A stretch of DNA of 64,000 nt from Microcebus murinus (lineage: Eukaryota > Chordata > Mammalia > Primates > Cheirogaleidae), in NCBI RefSeq assembly GCF_040939455.1, contig NC_134117.1, forward strand, positions 25,351,501 to 25,415,500, read 5' to 3'. The position numbers and the translations under genes were made by a program. The notes under the pieces are model-generated. The model did no database searches. It had not been told where the DNA came from and was given only the letters and a program-made list of their open reading frames with translations. Positions 36,100-64,000 of this stretch are shown here, one piece after another. Within the stretch, counting starts at the first letter, position 1; every line of letters starts with the position of its first letter.

Positions 36100-36640
36100 C
36101 CCCTTAACCCTCGACTCCCCTGACTCCCGAACGCGGCCGGGACAGCTAGCACTCACGCTTTCCGCAGCTCTCCGCAGCTCTCAGACCCGCCTTCCTCTCC
36201 GGGCGTCGCCACAGCCCTCCCAGCCATCACGCGGGACGTCACGCGTGACGCTAACCAGCAGGGAGGGGCGGGGGCCTCCCTGCCGCGCCTGCCCGGCGGA
36301 TTCCGGGATTGGCAGAGCCTGGGGGCGGTGGGTCTCATTTGGAGCGACGCCCCCAGCCCGGGCCACGGGGACCAGGCCCTACGCTGCCTCCCAGAGCCAA
36401 TCGTATCGCGGGGATCAGATACGGTCCCCTCCACGGCCAGAGAGAGGAGGGGAGGAGCCGTGCCTGCTGCCCCCGTGGCTTGCAGTCCCCTGGCGGGCCT
36501 CGGGAGACACCTGGCCCCTGCAGCAAGAGGTCCAGGTGTCCAAGGAGAAAATGCGCAGGGCCCAAGTGGGCGGCGTGGAGGGGCGGTCCCGTGGAGGGGC
36601 GGTCCCCTGAAGGTGCGCCCGGAGGTACTCGGATTACTGT
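36100..36640. promoter_or_regulatory. SFXN3: SFXN3 CpG-island promoter and non-coding exon 1
   Basis: A minus-strand donor, GGAAAGC then GTGAGT, places the end of a 5'UTR exon at about 36155. It lies at the edge of a CpG island (GTCACGCGTGACG, GGGACGTCACGCG, a CRE-like TGACGT/ACGTCA pair). An inverted CCAAT box (GATTGGC, 36307) and a second CCAAT (AGCCAATCG, 36395) lie upstream. The transcription start is not directly visible; about 36.25-36.3 kb is estimated. Confidence 0.6.
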
Positions 36641-37399
36641 CCGGCTTGTTTACTTGATGACTGCCGTGGCAATGGCCTCTGCCTGCTTAGCCCCCTGGGC
36701 ACCTACCCAGTACCCACAAGCTTCTCTTGCAGCACCGCGGCATTCGCAGCCCTTCACAGCCCGGTTCCAGTAGTGCCTGTGCCCGGTTTATGTCTCCAGC
36801 CCTCTCCCTGCTCCCCCTCTGTAACTCCCAGCTCCATTGTGTCCCCAGCCTCCTTAAGCTCCCATCCCCTAGCCCTGCACCACAGGCCTGAACCCCGCCC
36901 CTGGGATGTGGAAGGGCAAAAGACTCCAGGAACTTCAGTCTGCATCCAAGCAATTGCACCACAAAGGAATTCTTAGGATTCTTCCTCCCCTGGTTCCTGT
37001 GGCCAGCTGCCCCTGCAGCCTTTCAGGAACTGGGTGGCCAGAGAGACACCTTGTGGTGTAGGAGGAGGATGCAAGTGAGGAAGGCAATCTTCGGCCATGC
37101 ACACACAACTCACCCAGTCACTGTACAGAGCACGCCTGCCTCCAGCGCAGGCTCAAGCCCCGTTCTGACCCGGTGACATTCCCCCGCTGAAGCCTTAAGG
37201 GTGACTGCGGAGGGGTGGCAATTCTAAGAGCCCCGGTAGCTGGCTTGGCCCGGAGAAAACAGGGTTCTAGCGGAAGCGGGGCGAGCCGAGACCCAAGCCC
37301 TAAGTCGGAGCGATGGGATGGGGCGTCAGAAATAGACCTGGTGCGGATAGGACCTAGCGGCTCCAAACCAGGTGAAGACAGACTGGCCTGGGCGTCTAA

Positions 37400-37571
37400 A
37401 GGAGGTGCCCGGAGGGAGTGATTGGCGGCCCCACCAACCAATAGGAATGCGGAGCTGCGCAGGCCAGCCCTATTCCCGCAGCCTCGGCGGAGCGTGGGCG
37501 GGGTTCCCAGTCTGCGACAGTCGCTCGCTCCCGCGGGCGAGCGAGGCCGACAGCCACTACACAAGCAAACA
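37400..37571 (+). promoter_or_regulatory. PDZD7: PDZD7 promoter and non-coding exon 1
   Basis: Tandem CCAAT-type boxes (GATTGGCGG, ACCAACCAATAGG) and a GC box (GTGGGCGGGG) precede a GC-rich exon ending at 37571 with CAAACAG then GTGAGG. It is divergent from SFXN3, about 1.2 kb away. The next acceptor is TTTTTAG at 38350, 23 nt before the start codon. Confidence 0.6.
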
Positions 37572-38328
37572 GGTGAGGGTGAGGGGGCCGAGTTTGAGAG
37601 GTGGGGGTGGCCAGGAGAGCCAAGCTGGGGCTGGAGTGCTGCGTTCTGGGTCCCAGAGCTGCTTGAGAGACTTGGCCCCGGGTTTTGCGCCAGATGTAGT
37701 GCGACCCTCGCCAGCAGATCCTTCTCCCAAGCTTGGGAGAGGTTCACACAACCTCTTTAGACCGGGAGCAGCGACCTGGGGACCGGAAAATGCCTGGGGA
37801 CCTTGGCTGCAGCAGTCTAAGGTCCTGGAGCCCTGTCCTTGAGGCCCAACCCCCCAGGGCTGGCCCTTTGCCGCATGCACAGGAGAGGGGGTGGAAGGAA
37901 CTGCCCTTGACCCCTCATTATCTCACCGTTTGAGCCCCAGGTCCCGCAATAATCCCAGCCTCTACTGAGGACTGGGGACCAGAGTAGATGACTCAGCTGA
38001 GAACAGGAATGAGGGGTGAAGGAGAGATTCCCACCTGCCTTGTATAAAGTCCACGAAAGTTCATTTAGGTTCTCTGGCCTGGAGGGAGAGAGGTGTGGGA
38101 GCCTAAGGCATGGGAGGGCAGGATCCTCACATGGGGGGTGGCGGAAGTTCTAGGGGGCAGTAGAGGCAGCATTTACACCCCTCCCCCATCCCTGCCCTCC
38201 CTGCCCAGGCCTGGAGCGCACACTTCCAAGAGGCAGCTCAAGGGAGGGCTCCGCGTTACTGAGACCCCGGCTCTGCATAGAAGACTCATGGAGCTCGGAG
38301 CACACAGGGCTGGCCTCTCCGGGGCTAG

Positions 38329-55457
<17,129 letters not shown>

Positions 55458-55998
55458 CCTCAGACTCCCGCCAACCCTCAGCATCTCCCTGCTATCTCTG
55501 GGCCTCGCCTGCTGACTTCCTCAGGATGCAGGAACCTCCCGCTCCTACTTACCCTGCCCGCTCTGAGCTCCACTGGTGGCTCTCACCTCCCCACTTCCTT
55601 CCCTCCTCAGCCGTCACTAAGGCTCTGCCTTAAGCTTAGTGTCCAAGGACAAGGTGCTAGCGGGCAGCTTGTGTCACCTATACTCACTGCTCCCCAACCT
55701 CCCCAGATGGGAAAGGGGCTGAGAAACCCAACGTCTGGGGCCTGGGATTGGTGGGCACTTTCTCATGATGCCCCTTTGATTTCCCTCAAACATTGCGGGA
55801 CGATGTGGACTCCCAGGGCCCTCAAGGGGTCAATGCATATACTCCCCATTCTGTGCAAGGGACAGGATGAAAGGCTATTCATTCCCTTGACCCCTGAGAG
55901 ACCATTTCATGTTGGGGTCCACTAGGACCTCACTTTCTATGATTTTTCCTTCCCCCATTACCCTTTCTCCCCATAAGAGGGTAGGGAAGTTGCCAGCA

Positions 55999-56004
55999 AA
56001 TAAA
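55999..56004 (+). terminator. PDZD7: PDZD7 poly(A) signal
   Basis: AATAAA in CAGCAAATAAAGAGG, about 540 nt after the stop at 55457. It is the first canonical signal downstream. Confidence 0.65.
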
Positions 56005-56075
56005 GAGGGAATGGGGGTCAAACAAGTTCCCATAATCTTTACCCAGCACACTTTTTTTAAACAAAAAAAAATTTT

Positions 56076-56081
56076 TTTAAT
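56076..56081 (-). terminator. LZTS2: LZTS2 poly(A) signal
   Basis: ATTAAA on the minus strand, in ACATTAAAAAAA, about 625 nt after the LZTS2 stop at 56706. The common variant hexamer; no AATAAA is nearer on that strand. Convergent with PDZD7's signal about 75 bp away. Confidence 0.5.
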
Positions 56082-56705
56082 GTTTTCTTTGGGTTTGTAC
56101 AAGAATTTACAGTGTGAAAAATATACACATGAAAACGAGGCCATAAACCTGGGTGAAGGGAGGGGCTGCTTGGTCACAAACAAATAAACAAGACATTTCT
56201 GAGTTCTTCCTTTGGTCTGACTTCAGCCCCCTCACTCCAGGAGAAAGGCTGCAGAGCTGGAACCTGGGGGCCAGACCCCAGTCCCAGCCCTGTCCCCCAA
56301 TGCGGGCAGGGTGGGGGTAGGCACATCTGGAGCAGCTGGTGCCGTCTGGCTCTCTCTGGCTTTGGGGTGGGGAGAATGTGGAGATGAGGATGTCCCTTCC
56401 TCTTCCAGCTCCCCGGCAGGAGTGGGCTGGAGGTGTCTGGGTGAGCAGGGTGGCACTGGCAGCAGTGGGGAGTGAAATGGGTAGAGTGAGTAGGAGCCTC
56501 TGGTGACAGTGAACAAAGGGACCTTTGAAGGGTCTGTTCTTGCTCCTCCAAGTCACAGGGCCACCTCGAGTTCTTGGCAGATCCTGGAGGACAAGTGGCT
56601 GTGGGGCCCTCAGACTCTGGGAGCCTCAGTGGACCCCAGGGCCTGAACAGATGCCAGCTACTGCCTATCTTCGGCAGAGCTCCCTGCAGAGCTGGGTGCG
56701 AGGTC

Positions 56706-59700
56706 CTAAATCTCGGTGGCAGTGATCTCCTCCAGGCAGATGCAGGGGGCCTGCTCGGCCAGGCCCAGATCTGCGAGCTCCCGGGCCTCCAGCTCCAGGC
56801 TGAGCTGCTGCAGCTCCTGCTCCAGCTGCCGGTTGCGCCGGTACATCTGGATGTAGTTGTGCTGCAGCTGCTTCTGGTATCGGATCACCTGCTCCTTCTC
56901 CGCCTGCCAGGCCAGCCTCTCCCCCTCAAAGCTGTCCCGCTGCTCCTCGCCCCGCTGCCGCTCCCGCTGCAGCTCCACCCGCAGCCGCTCCACCTGGGCC
57001 CGCAGGCTGCCCCCAACCCCTGCTGCCGCCCGCTGCACCTTGGCCTCATCACTCTCCGCCAGGAGGAATGGGTCAGTGGTGGCAGGTGGCACAGGGGGTT
57101 CCCGGAGTCCGGCTGCCTCAGCATCCAGCTGCCCGGCTTTCTCCCGCAGCCGCTCAGCCTCCTGGCGGTGCCGCTGCAGCTCCTGAGAACAAGCCTCCAG
57201 CTCCAGCTCCCGCGCCCGGGCTGCCTCCTGGAGGCCCCGCGCCCGGCCCTCACTGACCCGCAGTGTAGCTCGGGCCTCCCGCAATGCCACCCGCAGGGCC
57301 ACCAGCTCAGTGCCCTTCTGCACCAGCTCTGCCTGAGACTCCTTCAGTTGCTGCTTCAGCAGGGAGATCTCGCCTGACTTCTGGCACACCTGTGGGGGCA
57401 GTAGTCGGGAAGGGTGGTGAGAAGGGTTTCCCTGGGGGACAGGCCCTGCTTATCATGCTGGGCATTTTGGGGAGAGGAGGTTTAATCATCATCATTTTAC
57501 AGAAGGACACAGAGGCAAGTCTAGTGACATGTCCAAAGTCATACAGCTAGTATGTGGCTAAAGCAGAAAGCAGAGAGATCTTTTCCCTGCAAAGCTGGTG
57601 TCTTTAAACCATCACAAGACATTGTGGAAGCACCACCTAGCCCTGGGGACTGGGAGGTGACAGGTGCTGCAGGAGTGGAGCAATGGAGGGCAGTGCCCAC
57701 ACTGTCAGCTGAGAGGCACTACAGTGTCTCGGTTAAGAGCGCAGATATCAGAGCCAGACTGCCTGGGCTCAATTCTTCACTCTGCCACTGCTAGGTGTGA
57801 TCCGGGTCTCCGGATCTTTCTGGGCCTCAGTCTGTTCATCTATAAAGAGGGGTGTTAATAGTGCCCTTCTCAAGGAGTTGCTACGAGGATTAATATGTGA
57901 TATACTTAGAACAGTGCCTGTCACACTGCAAGCACTATGTTATTACTGGTTGGAAGGTAGGGGGACAGGAGTGCCACTGGCCACGTGGAGGCACAAGGAG
58001 ACCTCCACCTAGAAAGGGACAGCAGAAGGGGATCCTCATCTCGTAGGCATAAGGGGGAATCTTCTGGGGGTGGCAGGCTGAGGGGGGTGTGGCTAGGCCC
58101 CTCTTGCCAGGTCTCATCCCTGTGTGACCCTTGCTCCCTTGTCCCTCCTATCCCGGCTCACCTCCCACTTGGTCTCCTCCAGCCTCGGCCCGAGCTCCCG
58201 CTGCTCCCGCTCCAAGGTGGCGCAGCGCCGCTCCAGCTGCTCACGCTCCTGCAGCAGCTGGGCAAAGTCATCCTGCAACTGCCGCTTTTCCTGCTGCAGC
58301 TGGAACACCTGCAGCTGCAGCAGCTGCTGGGCCCGCTGCGCCCGCTGCGCCTGGGCCGCACAGTCTTCTCGCAGGGCCTCACGCTCTCGCTGCCAGTGCC
58401 GCTGCCGCTCCTCGTATGCCTGTGGGTGACAAGGCAGACCTGGGTCCTGGGTAGCTACCCCAACCCCACTCCTTGACTGCCCTGGTGGCCCACTCTGGGC
58501 CCAGGGAGGGCGGATGCCATTAAACGATAATTGTGACAACAACAACTTTTACAACAACAGAAACAACAGCAATAATAATAGCAAGCACTTACATAGCACC
58601 GCCTAGAGGCCAGGCAGTTTTCTAGGCACTTTATACCCTTTGCCTTATTGAATCCTCAATAACCCTATGGAGCCAGAAGTACCCCCATTTACAGATGAAG
58701 AAACTAAGGCTGAGCAAGGTTAAGCAACTTGCTCAAGTCCACAAGACAGCAGCTGGCAGTGCCGGGTGTGAAGCATGCACTCGGGCTCCTTCCCACTCTA
58801 TAGGTAGCCAACTGTAACTGCCCAACCCCCTCCCCCAAAACAGAAATGCCCCTTGCATTCCCAGGGCCTTGGGACATTCTGCCACACCATTCCCCATTAT
58901 CACCACTGACCACACCTGGCATATGCTCGCCTCACTCTCGTCCAGATTGTCCCGCAGGTGCTGAAGCTCTGCCTCCCGGTCACGGAGCTTTCCTTCCAGG
59001 ACACAGTGCAGCAGGGCCTCGTCCGAAGGGGGTGGAGGGGGTGGGGGTGGTGGGGAGCGCTCCCCATAGGAGCTGCTGTCAGGGGATGCCCGAGGACCAC
59101 TGCCCAAGAGCCCCCCAGCCACGCGGCCCCCCAGTGAGCCCGTGCTCTTGCTGGAGGAAGATCGGCCACTGTCCGAGTGGGAGGGCCCAGTAGGGGCCCC
59201 TCGGACTGGCCCCAGCTGTGCCCCCCGCCCAGGGCCGTGGGAGGGCAGATGCCCACCTGGGGAGTTGGTGGCTGGCTCAGCACCCCCAGTACTGTAGGTA
59301 GGTAGGCTGGACAGTGAGTTTCGGCCAGAGTCGGACAGTGTTCCTGATGGGCAGCCACTGGCCCAGCCACTCAATGCCAGGGGTTTGTCAGCAGCCGAGG
59401 AAGAAGAGGAGGAAGAGGTGGAAGAGGCAGGGCCCCCAAACAGCTGTGTTAGGCTGCCCTGGCTCCCAGATAGCCCGGTGGCCCGAGGACCCAGGAAGCT
59501 AGGTAGGGATGGTGCCCCTCGAGGTTTGGGCAGCACCGGCTTGAAGGCTGTTGGGCGGATCAGGATTTTCTCCATGTTCTGAAATGAAGTGCCATGTGAC
59601 ACTGGGAGTGAGCTGCCCGATTTTGCAAAGGCCTATGATACTCCCTGCCCTCCCATCTGGGGTCCCCAATACCCACATATTAATAACAATTGTGACCACC

Positions 59701-60603
59701 AGCAGAGAGCCTCCTTGAGTGTCAGCTTTATGTCAAGTGCTTTGAAAGGTTTATCTCTAATTGCTACAACAGCCATAAGAGCAAAGTATTATCGCTGTCT
59801 CCATATTTCAGATGAGAAAATCGAAGTTTAGCCAGGTTAAAAGCCTTACCCAAAGTCAAATGCATAGCTACTGCAGAATGACAATAATTTAAGCAACTAG
59901 CATTTAGTGAGTGCATGGTAGGTGCCAGGCACTATGCTAAGCATTATTTAATTCTCACAACAATCCTATGAGGGCTGACCTATTACTTCCATTTCACAGA
60001 TACAGGAACTGAGGCTCAGACAGGTTAAGTGAACTCCTTGAGGTCACAGAGCCAGAATGAGGCAGAGCTGGGATTAGATTCCAGGTCTGGTGAATCTGGA
60101 GCCCACACTCCTTTCTCTATACAAGCTTCCAAATTCCAGCTTCTCAAGAGGGGTCTTGATTCTACCCAGTTCCCTAAGGAAGAGCCGGTCCTCACCTTCT
60201 CCAGCTTTCCAGAGACAGGGATGAGCTTTGGTGGGGGGCCACGAAGGTGGGCATTGCATGCCCGTTGCTCTCGGGCATCTTCAACATCACTGCTTGGGCT
60301 GGGAGGTGACTCTGTCCGGAAGTCCTCATTGATGTAGGTGAAGGTGGTGCCTGGGACAGTCTTCCTGGGGGGCACAGCTGGGCACAGTGGCTCTTGTGCC
60401 TCATAGCCACCCCGAAGCAGCCCATCCTGCTGGCGGAAGAAGGTGGGCCCAGGCGGGCCTTGGTGGCGGGAAGGAGCTGGCCCCCCAGGGCAGGGCCGGC
60501 CTGAGATGAGGCTGCTCACGCTGCCCATGGCTGGAGCTTTCGGGGCAGTGGTAGCTTCAGGAGTGGGTTCCAGTGGCACTGGAAGAGTCTGCACAATGGC
60601 CAT
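56706..60603 (-). CDS. LZTS2: LZTS2, leucine zipper tumour suppressor family protein (670 aa)
   Basis: Four coding exons on the minus strand: 60603-60196, 59578-58916, 58419-58162 and 57389-56706, all GT-AG and all breaking at codon boundaries. The sum is 2013 nt with TAG. The N-terminal half (1 to about 320) is Ser/Pro/Gly-rich and disordered-looking, with a poly-Ser run and a poly-Pro run (PPPPPPPPPP) just before SDEALLHCVLEGKLRDREAE. From about residue 325 to 650 it is a long coiled coil rich in Leu, Gln, Arg and Glu (REREALREDCAAQAQRAQRA), containing the Fez1/leucine-zipper region. The C-terminus, ATEI, fits a class I PDZ ligand. Human LZTS2 (669 aa, LAPSER1) restrains beta-catenin by nuclear export and binds katanin at the midbody (established). 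An upstream exon joins at the acceptor CTCACAG, exon 60645. Confidence 0.97.
57480..57960. repeat. Two MIR fragments in LZTS2 intron
   Basis: About 57480-57570 is reverse MIR (CATCATTTTACAGAAGGACA, CATACAGCTAGTATGTGGC). About 57715-57950 is direct MIR (GGTTAAGAGCGCAGATATCA, GAGCCAGACTGCCTGGGCTC, TTAGAACAGTGCCTG). Confidence 0.8.
58540..58745 (-). repeat. MIR SINE in LZTS2 intron
   Basis: AGCAAGCACTTACATAGCAC, ATTTACAGATGAAGAAACTA and GTTAAGCAACTTGCTCAAGT are in reverse MIR order. Confidence 0.8.
59672..60112 (-). repeat. Two consecutive reverse MIR copies
   Basis: Copy 1, about 59672-59875 (TTTCAGATGAGAAAATCGAA). Copy 2, about 59884-60112 (GGTGCCAGGCACTATGCTAA, CAGGAACTGAGGCTCAGACA, ATTCCAGGTCTGG). 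Together they fill most of the intron between the first two LZTS2 coding exons. Confidence 0.78.
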
Positions 60604-60725
60604 GGCAGCAGAAGCTCAGGCCTGGCCAGGGGCCTCCAAGGCAACCTGTGAGCAGGGCAGTGGTGTCAAAGTCCCTCCACTTTGAGCCCCCTTCCTATAT
60701 AAGGCCCTGCCTGAGTCCTTGTCTT

Positions 60726-61061
<336 letters not shown>

Positions 61062-61821
61062 CCTGAGTCCCTGTCTTGACCCCTTGATCCAGGCCAAATA
61101 CCTCCTGCCATCAGTAACAAGCCTTGATCCTGCTCAAGACTTCCCCTCCAAGCACTGGCATGAACTTCAGTTCTCTCTGGGCCCCAGACCACTGCCCAAC
61201 TCTGGTCTGAACAGGACTGAGGACTGAGCCCACTGAGCAGAAATGATAGCAGTGGGAGGGCTGGGGGGGTTATGCAGGGCCTCTTGGCAGCAGAGGCCCA
61301 GGCCCAAGCCTAGTCCACAGAGGACAGAACTCAGGTTAGTGAGGGAGCCCTCTCTACCAGCTCCTGGCACAGGTCCCTGGTCCTCTGGGACAGGTGGCCT
61401 CATTATAGGGCAGTTTGGACAGAGGCAACCTCAGGGATGCAATCAGTAACTCAGATGGTAATTAGGGAACAAAGAGCTAAGGCTAGGCAGTGCCCTGCCT
61501 CCCCCTGCTGGGCCTCAGTTTCTCCCAGACAGAGAGGCGGCAAGGGTAGATCTGGCCAAACAAGAAACCCACAGCTCTTAGGAGTCCACAGGTGCCCTCT
61601 GGGGTCTCCTGCTTCCCAGAGGGGGAAGTGGGCGCATGCTTGTTTCCATGACAACTCCTAGCCTTTCCACATCCAATCAGTCAGGCCTAAATGAGCCTAC
61701 ATAGGCCCTGCCCCACTGCCAACCTCTATGACACCTTTTAGCTTTAGATGTCCCCAAAGTAACCCTGAAGAGATGAAGGTGGAAGCCCCAACTCCAGCAG
61801 CTGCTCCAAGACCTCACTTAC

Positions 61822-61925
61822 CCGGAGCCCAGGCAAGAGGGCTCCACTCTCCAGGCCCTGCTCCTTCCCGGAAGGGGACAGCAAGCCTCCACCCGGAACT
61901 CCCTCCCCAGTCCCGAGGCCACTGA
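61822..61925 (-). other. LZTS2: Possible alternative LZTS2 5' non-coding exon
   Basis: A consensus-quality minus-strand donor, GGCTCCGG then GTAAGTGAGG (boundary 61822), lies between the CpG island and the start-codon exon. The exon's 5' edge is unknown. Alternative 5' exons are plausible for LZTS2 but not proven here. Confidence 0.3.
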
Positions 61926-62009
61926 TGACCAGGACTTAGGCATCTGCTGAAGTCATCAAGCAGAGTAGGGGCCAAGAAGTGGACAGAGAATTTCAGGGGA
62001 GTAGGAGTG

Positions 62010-62410
62010 TGTGCATGTACTTATTGCGCGTGACTAAATGCACAGAAGCATGAAAATGAATACCGAGTGTATACTAAAATGTTGGAAAACATCATAAATG
62101 TGAATGAGTGTATGTATGTTAGGACAGATGTATCAGTACATTCATAGATACATGAACTCATGTGTGAATTCATATGTGTATATCTTACAAAAGAATATGG
62201 GTAACGGATGGTTAGAAAATATGTGATAGTTACAAATGCATGTACATGTAACATGTGGTGTATGAATGTGAACATGAGAAAATATGTTTGGATAGATGCA
62301 TCAGTACATTCATGTCAACATGAGTTTATGTGTGTACTTTCAATGAGTGTGTGACCAGGAAGGTGAATGTGTGCAAGTGTGTACAGAGGAGTCTGCACGC
62401 ATGTGAGAGT
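62010..62410. repeat. GT/AT-rich region with a degenerate ~168-bp repeat
   Basis: GGACAGATGTATCAGTACAT (62122 onward) and GGATAGATGCATCAGTACAT (62290 onward) continue in parallel for about 45 bp at an offset of 168. The rest is TGTGTG/ATGTATG-rich low complexity. Confidence 0.7.
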
Positions 62411-63440
62411 GGGTGGGAACGTGGGGGGTGTACAGGCCAACAGGCGAGTGGGAGCCTGTTTTTCCTCACTCTTCGGCGTGTGGGGAGAGGTGAGACACAC
62501 ATCATCTGATTCCTTTGCCTGATCTGTTCCCCTTCATTCTTGTTTGTGCTCCATTAAGTCCACCCCACTCCTCCCCTCCCAAGTAGAAAGCCACTCAGCA
62601 CCAGGAAGGTGTCCAGACTGAGGCAGGAGTTGCTGGGAGCTGGGGGTAGGGGTGAGTGGTGAGGCCTGCTGCAGGGCTGGGAGCTGAGACCACCCACAAA
62701 TCCCAGCCTAAGCAGAGCAAAGCAGATAGAGAGCCCTCTCTGATCCCCTCTCCAGGGCCACTCCAGGGCATGGAGAGAACAGTGGGGAAGGGGCTTCTTA
62801 AGGGGCAACTGGGCAGATCCCTCCATCTGCATTTCCCCACTTCAGTGAGCACAGAGAGTGAAAACTAAAGGGAGGAGACAGACAGACTCAGAGAAAGACA
62901 GGGACCCAAAAGACAAGAGACAAAGACTCAGAGAGGCCTAGAGGGTGGGGAAGACAAGGAGACAGGCAGGCAGACCCAGTGAGCTAGGGCCCCCGAAGCC
63001 CACCAAGCCAAGGGGCCCTAATTCCAGAGTGACAAAAAGCCGGGCCCTGAGAGCCAGACACCCTGGGAGCCAGAGCCAGGCGTCTGGAAGGCCAGGCCCA
63101 ACCAGCCGGCTCCCGCTCCTGGAGCTGAGAGAGGAGGGGCAAGTGGAGGCTCCATTTTGAGAAATGCGTTTGTGGCTGTGGGAAAAGGGATCCCCTCAAG
63201 CCCCCCAGAACTCCCTGAGTAATCACTCCGGCCCTCCCTTTTAGTGGGCTGGGAGAGCTGAGGGCTGGGGCTCAGCCCAGGCTAGACAGGGGTCTGAGGA
63301 GTTGGGGAAAGTCTCCTCGGACCCGAACTCCAAGGAGCAGCCAGGCGGGATCAAGTCTGGGGTCTCGAGTTCCCACTCCGCGACAGGAGGGCAGGACCCC
63401 CCCCCCAGAGTCCAACCCACCCTCCAGAAAGTGGGGGCAG
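62411..63440. other. LZTS2 upstream intron/intergenic sequence
   Basis: No exon, repeat or CpG island recognised. Purine-rich GACAGA/AGAGAC runs near 62.87-62.97 kb. Frames here are compositional. Confidence 0.45.
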
Positions 63441-63800
63441 CTGTGGAATGCGGCCTCCCCGCTGGAGTCCACCGTGCAGAAGTTGGGGGCGCCCCAGGCC
63501 GCCTCCCAGCCCTGGCCCCCCCTCACCTCCGCCGCGCTGCTCCATGCTCAGCCCCGGGCCGCCCCCGAGCGCTCCACAGGCGCGCCGCCCGGCTCCAGCC
63601 CGCGCGCGGCCACTCCGAGCGCCCTGCCGGCCCCGCCCCGCCTCCGCGGCGCCCCCGGCCCGGGCCAGCCCCCGCCCGGCCCGAGTGGGCGGCGCCGCGC
63701 CGGGGAGGATCCGAGGGGCGTCCCCGCCCCTGGGGCGCGGACGCGCGCAAGACCCCACGTCACGCGTGTCCGCCGGGGCACACGCAGGGGCTGCACGGCG
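63440..63800 (-). promoter_or_regulatory. LZTS2: LZTS2 CpG-island promoter with non-coding exon 1
   Basis: Extremely CpG-dense sequence (GGCGGCGCCGCGCC, CCCCGCCTCCGCGGCGCCCC). A minus-strand donor, GCGGCGGAG then GTGAGG, puts the end of a 5'UTR exon at 63527. Several long frames on both strands are CpG-composition artefacts. No TATA box seen, as usual for CpG-island promoters. Confidence 0.6.
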
Positions 63801-64000
63801 GCAGTCAGGGTTCCTCCGATGCCCAGTGACTGTGTCTGGGGGCTCGGTCGGCTCGGGACGCGGCGGCAGCAGGTCACCCTCTACCCCCAGTCGGGGCCCT
63901 GGGGCCAGCGGCAGCTGGTCATTGTTTGAGCACAAAGGGCCAAGGCGCAGTGGCGGCCGCCTCTCCCCCTCCTTTTCTCTAGTCGAGGCCTTCCCCCAGA
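63801..64000. other. Right edge, nothing recognised
   Basis: GC-rich flank upstream of LZTS2. By human synteny TWNK lies further out; no exon of it is seen here. Confidence 0.5.

Noticed and set aside
56574..57377. 267-aa plus-strand frame opposite LZTS2
   Set aside because: Antisense of the coiled-coil coding exon (Leu/Gln-rich mirror); the minus strand carries the conserved protein.
63302..63935. 175-194 aa frames at the right edge
   Set aside because: Typical spurious frames of a CpG island; position and donor fit the LZTS2 5' non-coding exon.

Overview
This is a nuclear, mammalian, gene-rich window carrying four conserved protein-coding genes with GT-AG introns and dense SINEs. The young Alus have a right arm and linker typical of lemurs (linker of the type ATAAATAGAAAGAAATTAAT, right arm ending GCTAGGCTGACGCCACGGCA). 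They are unlike monkey/ape or galago Alus, so I infer a lemuriform (strepsirrhine) primate. The gene order matches the human 10q24.31 block, shown here in inverse orientation.

Layout from left to right. 1-6.5 kb is non-coding, with AT/CA-rich low-complexity DNA, old repeats, a GC-rich tract and a strong homeodomain-motif cluster near 4.3 kb. KAZALD1 (secreted IGFBP-like/Kazal/Ig protein) is on the minus strand at 6.5-9.6 kb, with a CpG-rich promoter area reaching about 10.8 kb. 10.8-29.5 kb is a large intergenic interval with many Alus, MIR, L2, an L1 tail and a young hAT MITE. It also holds three GC-rich stretches with embedded homeobox-type AT motifs (18.2, 20.1 and 21.1 kb), consistent with developmental enhancers of the nearby TLX1/LBX1 regulatory block (inference), and an unassigned promoter-like tract at 26.5-27.0 kb. 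SFXN3 (mitochondrial sideroflexin) is on the minus strand at 29.6-36.3 kb. PDZD7 (ciliary/stereociliary PDZ scaffold) is on the plus strand at 37.4-56.0 kb and is divergent from SFXN3. LZTS2 (leucine-zipper tumour suppressor-like protein) is on the minus strand at 56.05-63.6 kb and converges tail-to-tail with PDZD7.

I resolved complete coding exon sets for all four genes. Each sums to an intact frame: KAZALD1 302 aa, SFXN3 321 aa, PDZD7 1027 aa, LZTS2 670 aa. The genes do not form a pathway together; the neighbourhood is an ancient syntenic block.

The most notable non-routine signals are listed here. PDZD7 has a diverged duplicate of the end of exon 10 plus its donor-side intron, lying 1.7 kb downstream. 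SFXN3 has a GC-AG intron. PDZD7 intron 8 is fully open and in frame. A composite Alu sits in a single target-site duplication. L2, L1 and a short A-tailed insert are nested in one another. A hAT MITE has a perfect 8-bp target duplication. Several CTCF-like motifs face each other. I found no CRISPR array, prokaryotic system, tRNA or rRNA gene.
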